Origin: Afipia sp. GAS231
Lineage (GTDB): Bacteria > Pseudomonadota > Alphaproteobacteria > Rhizobiales > Xanthobacteraceae
Assembly (NCBI RefSeq): GCF_900103365.1
Contig: NZ_LT629703.1
Location: 1,860,001 to 1,924,000 of the forward strand
Length of the DNA stretch: 64,000 nucleotides
Direction of reading: 5' to 3'
A model generated the notes under the pieces. That model saw nothing but the letters and a program-made list of their open reading frames with translations, had not been told where the DNA came from and searched no databases. Position numbers and translations under genes: made by a program. Shown here piece by piece: positions 51,419 through 61,059 of the stretch; the first letter of the stretch is position 1, and each line of letters begins with the position of its first letter.

Positions 51419-53656
51419 TCACTCGATGAGATAAATCGGGCTCGACCAGGCTTGATGACCGTCAGCCTGTGTCACGCGCAGGTAGATTGGCATGTCGCGG
51501 CCGCCCGCAAAGCTTACCTTGTGGTCAAGGGTAACACGGCGGCTGAAGTCAGCCTCAGGCAGACGATAAATGCTCAGTTGCCTGCCAAGACCGCCGCCTT
51601 CGAACGCGACGGTGCGATCGGCGAGTGCATCCATATCCACCATCCCCGACACCACATTGGTCTCGATGTCGAGCGAGCCTGAGTCCGCCTCGTCAAGCCA
51701 AAGGTCGATGCCTGCCAGATTGCCGGTCGTAACCGAACTCCAGGCCAACGCGCTCCCCGGTGCCGTCTCTCGCACCACCCGCTCGGGGTTGAGGAAATTG
51801 ACGGGCGCAAACCGTGCAATACGATTGCCCGTGACGGTCAGCCTGCCCTCCCACAGGGTCTCGCGGCCACGTCCCCGATACTCGGCGCCTTGCCACAGCA
51901 AGCGCACGCGCCGTCCGAGATCGGATGCGCCAAACGGACGAAACGTCTCTGCGAGGAAGCTTCCATGCAGGACGTCGACCCGCTCGATCGGCGCGGTTCC
52001 GATTACTTCCGCGGCGAGATGCATCGGCACGCGGCCCGGACGAATGATGTCTCCCATCACGGCCTGTTGAACCGCGAATTCGCCGGCCGGCCCGAGCTGT
52101 GGATCTTCAGAAAAGCCGGTGACCGGCAGATCGAACGAGGCGTGCAGATCCATGAAGATCCGTACCCCGGTGGTCCCATAATGCCGCCGTCGCCGCAACG
52201 CCTCGAACAGAGCATCGCGCGTCAGTTCCGGCATGAAATAGCAGGTAAGGCCGCCGATCGCGCCAAAGCTGGACGCTCCCGGGCGGGTCGCACCGGGCCG
52301 TCCCTTGTGATCGTCGCTGTGACAGACAACGCCTACGCGATAGCCTTTCTCGAACGCATCGTGCAGAAGCCATTCGAAGGTACCCCATGTCGAGTGGACC
52401 TCGACGGCCCGCTCCAGTCGGCCATCATGGGCATATTTCAGATCCGCGTAACGCCCACCGACATGCGCGATGACAACGGTGTCAGTGCCTTCCAGTTCAC
52501 GGAACAGCGCGTCGGCGGTGTACACGGCATCCGTCGAGGTCTGCCCCTGGACCAGAATGTGCGACGACCGCCGGATCGGGCTGCCTTCGCGGCGGTAAAA
52601 GACATTGCGATCACCGCCCATGCCGGTATTGCCCGACCATTCGTATCCCGGGAGGCAAACAAACCGGCCGGGAACATCAAACCCGGCCGTCAGCCGGTTG
52701 AGTTCATTCCAGAAGGCGTCGGTAATCTGGAAATCGTTGCCCTGATGTCCGACGATATCGACGAAGGCGGCGTCGCGCGCGTAACGGAAATAGGCGTCGG
52801 CCGTGCCCATCCCGATGGTTTCACCGCTCTGTCCGTGCAGGTCACCCCAATAGCGGCGCAGCGTTGTGTGCTGCACGACGCGCAGCGGATTGGCGCGCGC
52901 CAGCTCTTCACCTCCCGCCATCAGCCGCAGGTCGACATCGCCTTCCGTGCCGGCAACCAGGTTTTCGATTGCACAGGGAACGTCACCTTTTTTGATCACG
53001 ATTCCGGCCGGCATTCCTTGCAGACCATGCGACGATACGAGATCGAAACTCTGATCGGCGTCAGGCGTGGGGTTGCCCCATTTGTCTTCGGCGACGATAC
53101 CCAGGCGAAACGGCTCACCGACAACCGCAAGCGACGGCAGGATCGCCTTCCAACTCACTGCCAGCCCCGGTATGAGGTCGAAAGCCGGCTGTACCGGCAG
53201 TTCGCAGAACTCGTACGCTGCAAACGCGTCAACCGAGGTCCTCAGTTCGACATTCGCCTCGGCGTTGGTCTGCAACCGGAAACCGGGCGATCCCTTTCGG
53301 CGATCGCCCAAACGTACCGTCAACGTGTCCCCTGCGCGCAAATAGCCGCGGCCGACCCGGATCAGGAGAGTGTTGGCAAAGGGCCGGACGTTAAGCCTGT
53401 CGAACCACACTTCAAGCCTGGCGCCGTTGCTGGCCTCGACGGTTGTAAAATTGGCCGCCTGTGGCTTGTCGAACTGCGGCTTGCTCATGTCGGACGTGGT
53501 CCGCCACGATATCTTCACCATGCCGGTGTCATCGATGCCGAAGGTGCCGGCGACATAGGTGAGGGTCAGCTCCGCATAGGAGCCCGCGACAAATGGACCA
53601 GCGGGAGTCAACTTGGCTGAACCCATCTGTTCGGGAAGGTAGGTCGAAAATGGCAT
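51419..53656 (-). CDS. DUF3604 protein (PHP-like metallohydrolase)
   Basis: 745 residues. An N-terminal region of beta strands (about 1-300) precedes a PHP-like metal domain: YWGDLHGQSGETIGMGTADAYFRYAR, FVDIVGHQGNDFQ, LPGYEWSG, VVIAHVGGRYADL, EVHSTWGTFEWLLHDA and VCHSDDHKGRPGA supply His, Asp and Glu ligands. A beta-rich C-terminus follows. DUF3604 proteins are poorly characterised. ATG 53656 lies 11 bp after the TctC-type gene, so they form an operon: the hydrolase probably acts on the compound taken up. No signal peptide is evident at this start. Confidence 0.88.
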   Translation of the reverse strand: MPFSTYLPEQMGSAKLTPAGPFVAGSYAELTLTYVAGTFGIDDTGMVKISWRTTSDMSKPQFDKPQAANFTTVEASNGARLEVWFDRLNVRPFANTLLIRVGRGYLRAGDTLTVRLGDRRKGSPGFRLQTNAEANVELRTSVDAFAAYEFCELPVQPAFDLIPGLAVSWKAILPSLAVVGEPFRLGIVAEDKWGNPTPDADQSFDLVSSHGLQGMPAGIVIKKGDVPCAIENLVAGTEGDVDLRLMAGGEELARANPLRVVQHTTLRRYWGDLHGQSGETIGMGTADAYFRYARDAAFVDIVGHQGNDFQITDAFWNELNRLTAGFDVPGRFVCLPGYEWSGNTGMGGDRNVFYRREGSPIRRSSHILVQGQTSTDAVYTADALFRELEGTDTVVIAHVGGRYADLKYAHDGRLERAVEVHSTWGTFEWLLHDAFEKGYRVGVVCHSDDHKGRPGATRPGASSFGAIGGLTCYFMPELTRDALFEALRRRRHYGTTGVRIFMDLHASFDLPVTGFSEDPQLGPAGEFAVQQAVMGDIIRPGRVPMHLAAEVIGTAPIERVDVLHGSFLAETFRPFGASDLGRRVRLLWQGAEYRGRGRETLWEGRLTVTGNRIARFAPVNFLNPERVVRETAPGSALAWSSVTTGNLAGIDLWLDEADSGSLDIETNVVSGMVDMDALADRTVAFEGGGLGRQLSIYRLPEADFSRRVTLDHKVSFAGGRDMPIYLRVTQADGHQAWSSPIYLIE

Positions 53657-53667
53657 TATCTTTCCCG

Positions 53668-54636
53668 CTACTCGGCCTTTATGTTCAAGTCCTTCACCAG
53701 TCGTCCAAACTTGGCGTAATCCTCGCGAACGAGCTCGGCGAACGCTTCCGGCGTTCCGCCGACAGGCTCCTGTGCCGAGTCGAGGAAACTCTTGCGCACC
53801 GCCGGATCGGCAAGGGCCTTTCCGATCTCGCGGTTGAGAAGCTCGACGATGGCTGGCGCAACACCAACCGGGGCGAATACACCAAGCCATTGATCGAGAA
53901 CGAGACCCTTGATTCCCTGCTCTTCAAATGTCGGCACATCCGGTAGACTCGACGAGCGCGCCTGCGAAGTTTGCGCCAGCAGACGCAAGGTACCTGCCCT
54001 GTAGTGCGATATCAGGGGCGTCGATCCGAGCGCCCCGAGTTTCACGTGACCACCGAGAAGATCATTGATCGCCGGCCCGCCGCCGCGATACGGCACCTGC
54101 TCCAGCTTGATGCCGGCAATCTGCGCGAACCATTGCACCGCCATATGCTGCGGTGAACCGAGCCCGCTCCCGGTCGCATATGGAAGGCCCGGCTGCTTCT
54201 TTGCCAGCGCAATCAATTCGGCAAGCGAGTTGACGCCGAGCGAAGGATGGGCCGCCAGCACAATCGGCTGACGTGAAACCTGGATGATCGGCAACAGGTC
54301 CTTTGAGGGGTCGACCCTGGTATGAAACACGTGCGGATTGCTCGCCACCGCGTCAATGGTAAAAAGAATGGTGTAGCCGTCCGGCGGGCTCCTGGCAGCT
54401 TCCTCGACCCCGACGGTACCGTTTGCCCCGGATTTGTTCTCAACATAGACCTGCTGACCGAACGTCCGCGACAAGCTTTCGGCGATAAGGCGCGCGCCCA
54501 CATCCGTCGACCCGCCCGCCGGAAATGGCACGACGAACCGGATGGGTTTGGCGGGATATGCTGCGGCGTTTGCGGTAGCGATCTTGGCCAATCCGAGGGA
54601 AAGTGCCGCCAGCGTCAGCGTGCGTCTGGTGATCAT
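53668..54636 (-). CDS. Tripartite tricarboxylate (TctC/Bug) substrate-binding protein
   Basis: Periplasmic receptor of 322 residues with a signal peptide (MITRRTLTLAALSLGLAKIATANAA). Bug-family marks are YPAKPIRFVVPFPAGGSTDVGARLIAESL, VENKSGANGTVGVEEAARSPPDGYT and VPYRGGGPAINDLLGGHVKL. GGGAGCGG supports ATG 54636. No tctA or tctB membrane genes are adjacent, as is common for Bug orphans. Operon with the DUF3604 gene suggests a shared, unidentified carboxylate. Confidence 0.92.
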   Translation of the reverse strand: MITRRTLTLAALSLGLAKIATANAAAYPAKPIRFVVPFPAGGSTDVGARLIAESLSRTFGQQVYVENKSGANGTVGVEEAARSPPDGYTILFTIDAVASNPHVFHTRVDPSKDLLPIIQVSRQPIVLAAHPSLGVNSLAELIALAKKQPGLPYATGSGLGSPQHMAVQWFAQIAGIKLEQVPYRGGGPAINDLLGGHVKLGALGSTPLISHYRAGTLRLLAQTSQARSSSLPDVPTFEEQGIKGLVLDQWLGVFAPVGVAPAIVELLNREIGKALADPAVRKSFLDSAQEPVGGTPEAFAELVREDYAKFGRLVKDLNIKAE

Positions 54637-54864
54637 GGTCCGCTCCCTGCGAAAACGACGAGGTGCATTCCGATTGTCGACAGTAGCGGACCAGCGCTCG
54701 ACCGACCAGTCTTTGCTGTCGGATCGAGCCCGCAAATTGGCTCACGGGGGCTGGGATCGCCCGACGGTCGATCAGGTCGATGTCACGCGGATTAATCCCG
54801 GTCCGATTGGCTGGAGTCGCCTTGGAGGATATGAATGCCGAAGGGGCCAGCGAGGCGGGTTGGC

Positions 54865-55800
54865 CTACTTCTGCGTCGACTTCTTTTCGCCGCCCTTGCC
54901 TTCTTTCAGCAGCGCCTCGCGGATCTGCTTGAACTCGCTGCGTTCGGCCTTGTCGACTTTCGGGAAATGCAGGTCGAGCTTGTCGAGCGCAGCGACAATG
55001 GTCGAACCGATCACGACGCGGGCAAACCATTTGTGGTCAGCCGGCACCACGTACCACGGCGCCAGGGATGTCGAGGTGTGGCGGACGATGTCCTGATACA
55101 CCGCCTGGTAGCGCCGCCACAGCGCGCGCTCGGTAATATCGCCCATCGAGAACTTCCAGTTCTTGGCAGGCTGCTCCAGCCGCTCCAGAAAGCGCTCACG
55201 CTGTTCCGCCTTGGAGACGTTGAGGAAGAATTTCAGGATCACGGTGCCGTTGCGCGCGAGGTAGCGCTCCAACGCGGAAATATCCTCGAATCGCTCGCGC
55301 CAGATGTTCTTGGTGATCAGCTTCGGTGGAATTTTCTCCTTGGCAAGGATGTCCGGGTGCACCCGCGTCACCAGGCATTCCTCGTAATAGGAGCGGTTGA
55401 AGATGCCGATGTGGCCGCGCTCCGGCAGCGCGATCGTGCTGCGCCAGAGGAAATCATGATCGAGCTCGTGCGAGGTCGGCTGCTTGAACGAGGTGACCGC
55501 ACAGCCCTGCGGATTGACGCCATCGAAGATGCTCTTGATGGCCGAGTCCTTGCCCGCCGCATCCATGCCCTGGAAAATCACCAGCAGCGACCAGCGGTCC
55601 TGCGCATAGAGCCGTTCCTGGAAATCGTTCAACCGTTCGCGGTTGGCCTCGAGAATTTTTGCCGCCTTGTCCTTGTCGAGGCCGCCCTTTTCGTCGGTCT
55701 TGTGCGATTTCAGGTGGAACTGGCCGGTTCCGTCGAAGCGGAACGGCGCGACGAATGGCTTCAATTCGTCGGCGAGGACCTTCGCGGGCTTCTTGCTCAT
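54865..55800 (-). CDS. ppk2: Polyphosphate kinase 2 family protein
   Basis: 311 residues. Walker A [19 protein letters not shown] (about 74-92), HDFLWR, Walker B/lid [16 protein letters not shown], and [29 protein letters not shown]. The signature [25 protein letters not shown] is closer to class III PPK2 enzymes (AMP or ADP phosphorylation with polyphosphate) than to class I, judging by eye. Cytosolic; Lys-rich C-terminus. Monocistronic and divergent from the nitroreductase-like gene. It probably regenerates nucleotides from polyphosphate. Confidence 0.92.
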   Translation of the reverse strand: [311 protein letters not shown]

Positions 55801-55997
55801 GGCGTAACCTGTTGGTTTTCCTTCCGCGCTGCGGGCGGTTGGCGCAGGCTATCCACAAACCGCCCGAATGGGAATCGTTTGTCGCCTTACCCCTGCATTG
55901 CTGCACAAGGCCGGACTTGCCGGACACTTGATATGCCTCAAGCCGAGCCCGCCGATCGGGCGCAAACCAGGATGGTCGCAGTAGTCAGGGAACGGCA

Positions 55998-57080
55998 ATG
56001 CTGAACAGACGCAGCTTGCTCGGCTTCGCAATCGGGGCTGGCATGGTACAACTTTCCTCGCCGGCTCAAGCCGCGACGATGAGCTACGAACAGGCAGTGC
56101 GTCAAACCTGGGCGCCGCTGCAACCGACGCCGAGAGACCGCGAACTGGTACGCGCAGCGACGCTCGCTGCCAACAGCCACAATACCCAACCCTGGATTTT
56201 CGCGGCCGACGCCGACGAAATCACCATCGCCCCGGATTTCAGCCGAAGATGCCCCGCGGTCGACCCGGACGACCATCACCTGTATGTCAGCCTGGGTTGC
56301 GCAGCAGAGAACCTCACACATGCCGCGGCGGCGATCGGATACAAGGCGACGCCAAGCCTTGCAGACGGTATGCTGGCCGTCAGCCTCGAACCGGCGCCGC
56401 CGCTGCGCTCGCCGCTGTTCGAGGCGATCGCGCTTCGACAATGCACCCGCGCAGCCTATGACGGCAGGCCGGTCGCCTCCGAAACGATCCGCTCCCTCGA
56501 GGCCGCCGGCCGCGAGCCGGGTGTTTCGGTCATCATCTTCACCGATCGCAGCGCGATGTCGAACATTGCCGATTATGTCGAGCAGGGTAACGCGTCGCAG
56601 ATGCACGACGACGCCTTCATGACGGAGCTCAAGAGCTGGATCCGCTTTAGCGAGGCGGACGCCGTGTCCACGATGGACGGGCTGTTCGCGCCCGCGTCCG
56701 GCACTCCCGCCATGCCGGCCTGGCTCGCCAGACCGTTGATGGGGCTGTTTTTCAACGAGAGAGGTGAAAACCGGAAGTACCGCGAACATATCGAAAGCTC
56801 GGCGGGGATTGCAGTCTTCGTCTCGGGGGCAAACGACAAGTCGCATTGGATCGCGGCGGGACGCGCCTGTCAGCGCTTTGGCCTGCAGGCGACGGCCCTC
56901 GGGCTGAAATATGCCTTCATCAACCAGCCGGTGGAAGTACCCGCGCTACGCCGCCAGTTCGCTTCCTATCTCGGGATCGGCGATCGGCGGCCCGACCTCG
57001 TGCTGCGGTTTGGCACCGGGCCGCAATTGCCGAGATCCCTCCGTCGTCCCCCGGAGCAAGTCATGCGACAGCACGCGTGA
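55998..57080 (+). CDS. Nitroreductase-like (Acg-type) protein with Tat-like signal
   Basis: 360 residues. The N-terminus MLNRRSLLGFAIGAGMVQLSSPAQA has an RRSLLG twin-arginine-like pattern. The remainder shows duplicated nitroreductase-fold segments: LAANSHNTQPWIF (FMN contact) and AGIAVFVSGANDKSHWIAAGRACQRFGLQATALGLKYAFINQPVEVP. Acg-like proteins bind FMN but often lack reductase activity; some are involved in redox or hypoxia survival. It overlaps the next gene (GTGA). Function here is unknown. Confidence 0.85.
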   Translation: MLNRRSLLGFAIGAGMVQLSSPAQAATMSYEQAVRQTWAPLQPTPRDRELVRAATLAANSHNTQPWIFAADADEITIAPDFSRRCPAVDPDDHHLYVSLGCAAENLTHAAAAIGYKATPSLADGMLAVSLEPAPPLRSPLFEAIALRQCTRAAYDGRPVASETIRSLEAAGREPGVSVIIFTDRSAMSNIADYVEQGNASQMHDDAFMTELKSWIRFSEADAVSTMDGLFAPASGTPAMPAWLARPLMGLFFNERGENRKYREHIESSAGIAVFVSGANDKSHWIAAGRACQRFGLQATALGLKYAFINQPVEVPALRRQFASYLGIGDRRPDLVLRFGTGPQLPRSLRRPPEQVMRQHA

Positions 57081-57472
57081 AGCTGGCCTCGGTTGCCGCG
57101 ATCTATTTCCTGGCGGTTTTTTCGGCCGGCTTTCTGCTCGGACCGATCCGTGTGCTGCTGCTGGAGCCGCGCATCGGCGCTGTCGCGGCCACTCTCTGCG
57201 AAGCGCCGCTGCTGCTGATTGCGATGGTGGTTGCCGCCCGTTGGACGCCGCGACTGGTAGGGTTGACGACGTCCCTTGCCGGGATGCTGGCCGTCGGCCT
57301 CGGCGCGCTCGCCCTGCAACAAGCTGCTGACCTCCTGGTAGGCATGCTGCTGCGCGGATTGAGCGCGCAGCAGCAATTCGCCCGGCTGGCGACGCCGGAA
57401 GGCGCCATCTACGCGGCGCTGCTGGCTCTGTTTGCGCTGATGCCCGCGATGATCAACCGAACCAGCCGATGA
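57077..57472 (+). CDS. Four-span membrane protein coupled to the nitroreductase-like gene
   Basis: 131 residues, starting with GTG that overlaps the preceding stop. Four hydrophobic spans (about 5-25, 38-56, 62-82 and 110-127) with few charges; conserved-looking GPIRVLLLEPRIGAVAATLCEAPLLL. No known domain; similar small proteins are annotated as hypothetical membrane proteins. The coupling suggests it acts with the Acg-like protein. Confidence 0.75.
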   Translation: MKLASVAAIYFLAVFSAGFLLGPIRVLLLEPRIGAVAATLCEAPLLLIAMVVAARWTPRLVGLTTSLAGMLAVGLGALALQQAADLLVGMLLRGLSAQQQFARLATPEGAIYAALLALFALMPAMINRTSR

Positions 57473-57483
57473 TGCGAGCGCCG

Positions 57484-58443
57484 TCAGCGCGACGACTTGA
57501 ACCGCGCCAGGATGCTACCAAGAATACCCTTGGGAAGAAATATGATGAACACCACCAGCAGCACGCCGTAGACGAGATTGTCCCAGCCGACCGCCTTGGT
57601 TCCAAACCCGATGCGCAGGATTTCCGCGAGCATGATGGTGATGACCGCGCCGATGGTCGGCCCGAGCGAGACATAGAGCCCGCCGACGATGACGGCGAAC
57701 ACCATCTGCAGCGACACCGAAATGCCGCTGACGGTGTCCGGGGTGATGAACATCTGGTACTGGCAATAGAGCGCGCCGGCGAGCGCGGTCATCAGCGCCG
57801 AGATCAGCGTGATCTTGAGTTTTTCGGCGGTGACGTTGACGCCGGCCGCGGCGGCAGCGTCCTCGTCCTCCGAGATTGCCTCCATGGCGTAGCGGCTCAT
57901 GCTGCGGTCGATCAAGCGCCAGATCAAGAGGCCGACCACCCAGACGAACAGCGCGACAAAGTACCATGTGATCTTGTCGTCGAACTGCAGCGCCAGCAGG
58001 TGGCTGCCTTTGGCGCGGTTCGGCGTCAGCCCGAGCGAGCCGCCGGTGTAGTCGCGCGTCGCGGTGATGACCTGCAGCACGATGCCGGACAAAGCCAGCG
58101 TCACCAGCACGAAATAATGCCCGGTGATGCGGAAGCGGAAGCAGGGATAGGCGACGATCAGCGCCAGCACGCCCGCCGCCGCCATGCCGACGGGAATGCC
58201 GATCCACGGCGACACGCCAAGATGGTTCCACAACAGCGCCGTCACATAGGCGCCGACGCCCATGAAGCCGCCATGGCCGAGCGACACCAGGCCGAAGCGG
58301 CCCATGATCGACCACGACGTATAGGCAAACGACCAGATCAGGATCAGCACCAGGATGTGCAGATGGTAGGGCTCGCGATGGACAAAGGGCAGCGCGATCA
58401 GCGCCGCCAATCCGAGAGCCCAAGCCGCGTTGCGAAGAGTCAC
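57484..58443 (-). CDS. livM: Branched-chain-type ABC importer permease (LivM)
   Basis: 319 residues, about nine spans. GRFGLVSLGHGGFMGVGAYVTALL is the LivM signature; SRYAMEAISEDEDAAAAAGVNVTAEKLKIT the cytoplasmic EAA-like loop; GGLYVSLGPTIGAVITIMLAE follows. GTG 58443 overlaps the livH stop by four bases; an upstream extension in frame is inside livH. Part of a complete livK-G-F-H-M set, all on the minus strand. Ligands in this family include amino acids, urea, amides and aromatic acids. Confidence 0.94.
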   Translation of the reverse strand: MTLRNAAWALGLAALIALPFVHREPYHLHILVLILIWSFAYTSWSIMGRFGLVSLGHGGFMGVGAYVTALLWNHLGVSPWIGIPVGMAAAGVLALIVAYPCFRFRITGHYFVLVTLALSGIVLQVITATRDYTGGSLGLTPNRAKGSHLLALQFDDKITWYFVALFVWVVGLLIWRLIDRSMSRYAMEAISEDEDAAAAAGVNVTAEKLKITLISALMTALAGALYCQYQMFITPDTVSGISVSLQMVFAVIVGGLYVSLGPTIGAVITIMLAEILRIGFGTKAVGWDNLVYGVLLVVFIIFLPKGILGSILARFKSSR

Positions 58444-59321
58444 GAGCGCCTCGCAAACAGGCCCGCGGGCCGGATGAACATCATGACGATGAAGAAGGCG
58501 AAGGCGAGCACATAGCCCCATTCGAGGTCCGAAAACAGCCCGCCCAGCGAAATGATCTCGGCGAAGACAAAGGCCGCGATGAAGCCGCCGATGAAATTGC
58601 CGAGCCCCCCGAGCACGCAGATCAGGAAGGTGATCGGCCCGAACGACAGTCCGACAAACGGATGCACGTCGTATTGCAGCACCAGGAGGCAGGCGGCGAG
58701 GCCCGCGAGCCCGCCGCCGATCGCCGAGGTGATGAGATAGATGCGCTTGGTATCGACGCCCATCAGCGCCATGATCTGGCGGTCCTGCGCAATGGCGCGG
58801 ATGGCCGTGCCGGTATAGGTGCGCTTCATGAACAGGTAGACCGCGACCATGCCGACCAGCGCGGCGCCGAACGACAACAGCCGCGCGTAGCTGAAATGCA
58901 TCTCGCCGAACGCCAGTACCGGCAGGCGGATGCCGAGATTGCGGAAGTCGATACCGAAGGCGACGGTGGCAAAGCTCTGCAGGATGAACAGCACGCCGCC
59001 GGTGGCAAGCAACTGGTTGATCGGCGGCGCGGTCAACAGCGGCGCGATGACGATGTAATGCAGCGCGGCGCCGAGTGCTGCGACCAGCATGATGGTCAGC
59101 GGCGCCGCCGCCCAGTAGGGAAAGTGGAACACCTGCACGAGATAATACATCCCGTACATCCCGATCATGACGAGTTCGGCGTAGCAGATCCAGGTCACGT
59201 CGATGACGCCGAAGATCAGATTGAGCCCGAGCGCCAACAGCGCCAGCACGCCGCCGAGCAGGATGCCGTTGACCACAGCCTCCAGCAGATAGATATCGAA
59301 GATGTCCAGAAACGCCTGCAT
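58440..59321 (-). CDS. livH: Branched-chain-type ABC importer permease (LivH)
   Basis: 293 residues, about eight spans. GILLGGVLALLALGLNLIFGVIDVTWICYAELVMIGMY is the LivH N-terminal signature, then RAIAQDRQIMALMGVDTKRIYLITSAIGGGLAGLAA (coupling loop). AGAGG lies seven bases before ATG 59321. A 215-bp gap with a dispersed element separates it from livF upstream in the operon. Confidence 0.94.
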   Translation of the reverse strand: MQAFLDIFDIYLLEAVVNGILLGGVLALLALGLNLIFGVIDVTWICYAELVMIGMYGMYYLVQVFHFPYWAAAPLTIMLVAALGAALHYIVIAPLLTAPPINQLLATGGVLFILQSFATVAFGIDFRNLGIRLPVLAFGEMHFSYARLLSFGAALVGMVAVYLFMKRTYTGTAIRAIAQDRQIMALMGVDTKRIYLITSAIGGGLAGLAACLLVLQYDVHPFVGLSFGPITFLICVLGGLGNFIGGFIAAFVFAEIISLGGLFSDLEWGYVLAFAFFIVMMFIRPAGLFARRS

Positions 59322-59338
59322 GGTGTGCCTCTTGCTTA

Positions 59339-59490
59339 CCTCTCCCGCTTGCGGGGGTCGAGACGAGCGAAGCTCGCTCTTAGGTCGCATCGCATCGACA
59401 GATGCGATGCGGGTGGGGGCTCTCTCCACTCGAACGTTCCAACGTGTGGCGACACCCCCACCCCAACCCTCCCCCGCAAGCGGGAGAGGG
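59339..59490. repeat. Dispersed element CCTCTCCCGCTTGCGGG...CCCGCAAGCGGGAGAGG in the liv operon
   Basis: 152 bp with inverted ends (17-bp arms) and an inner hairpin CGCATCGCATC / GATGCGATGCG near 59386-59411. A partial copy lies at 21240. It sits in the mRNA between livF and livH and could act as a stability or processing element. Short frames through it are not genes. Confidence 0.85.
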
Positions 59491-59536
59491 AACGCACCTT
59501 CTTCGTGGAAGCTATTCGATCTATTCCACTCATTCC

Positions 59537-60241
<705 letters not shown>

Positions 60242-60243
60242 GA

Positions 60244-61011
60244 TCAGACCCCTGCCCGGCGGCGCGCTTCGGCGGCCGCGACCTGGCTCTCATCGGCATC
60301 GGTGCCGAGGTAGACCTCGATCACCCTGGGATCGCCGGCCACATGGCTTGGCAAGCCCTCGGAAATCTTCTCGCCGTGATCGAGCACCATCACGCGATCG
60401 ACCACCCGCATCAAAACGCCCATGATGTGCTCGACCCAGATGATGGTGATGCCGAGTTCGTCGCGGATCTTGCGCAGCATGTCGGCGGCCTGATCCATCT
60501 CGGTCTCGTCCAGCCCGCCGAGGCTTTCATCGGCGAGCAGGAGTTTCGGGCCGGTCGCCAGTGCTTTTGCCAGTTCGAGCTTTTTCAGGCCGGCGGCGCC
60601 GAGCCCGTCGACGCTGGCATGGCGATCGGTCGGCAGGCCGACCATGTGCAACGCCTTTTCCGCAGCTTCGTCGGCCTTGGCGCGGCTGTGGCGGCCCTGG
60701 CCGTAGAAGCCGGCCAGCGCCACGTTCTCAAAGATCGTGAGCCGGTGAAACGGCCGCGGGATCTGGAAGGTGCGGCCGATACCGCCGTTGATAATACGGT
60801 GCGGCGCCTGGCCTGCGAGCTCTGTGCCGTTGAACATGATCGAACCGGCCGTCGGGAGCAGCGTGCCCGACAGCATGTTGAAGATCGTGCTCTTGCCGGA
60901 GCCGTTGGGGCCGATCAGGCCGAGAATCTCGCCCTGCTCGACCCGAAACGACACGCTGTTAACAGCGGTGAAGCCGCCGAAACGCTTCACCAACCCGTCT
61001 ACAACAAGCAC
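60244..61011 (-). CDS. livG: Branched-chain-type ABC importer ATPase (LivG), atypical signature loop
   Basis: 255 residues. Walker A GPNGSGKST (34-42), INGGIGRTFQIPRPFHRLTIFENV (LivG-specific), and Walker B KLLLADESLGGLDETE. Two features differ from classic LivG: the signature loop reads LGAAGLKKLELAKAL instead of LSYGQQRRLEIARAL, and Walker B is followed by ESLGGL instead of EPAAGL. I believe this is a recurrent rhizobial subtype rather than damage. Upstream is livK, downstream livF. Confidence 0.93.
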   Translation of the reverse strand: MLVVDGLVKRFGGFTAVNSVSFRVEQGEILGLIGPNGSGKSTIFNMLSGTLLPTAGSIMFNGTELAGQAPHRIINGGIGRTFQIPRPFHRLTIFENVALAGFYGQGRHSRAKADEAAEKALHMVGLPTDRHASVDGLGAAGLKKLELAKALATGPKLLLADESLGGLDETEMDQAADMLRKIRDELGITIIWVEHIMGVLMRVVDRVMVLDHGEKISEGLPSHVAGDPRVIEVYLGTDADESQVAAAEARRRAGV

Positions 61012-61059
61012 CCCATAACCTCCGCTAACCCGCTTGCCTTGTCAGACCTGCTTTTTGGC

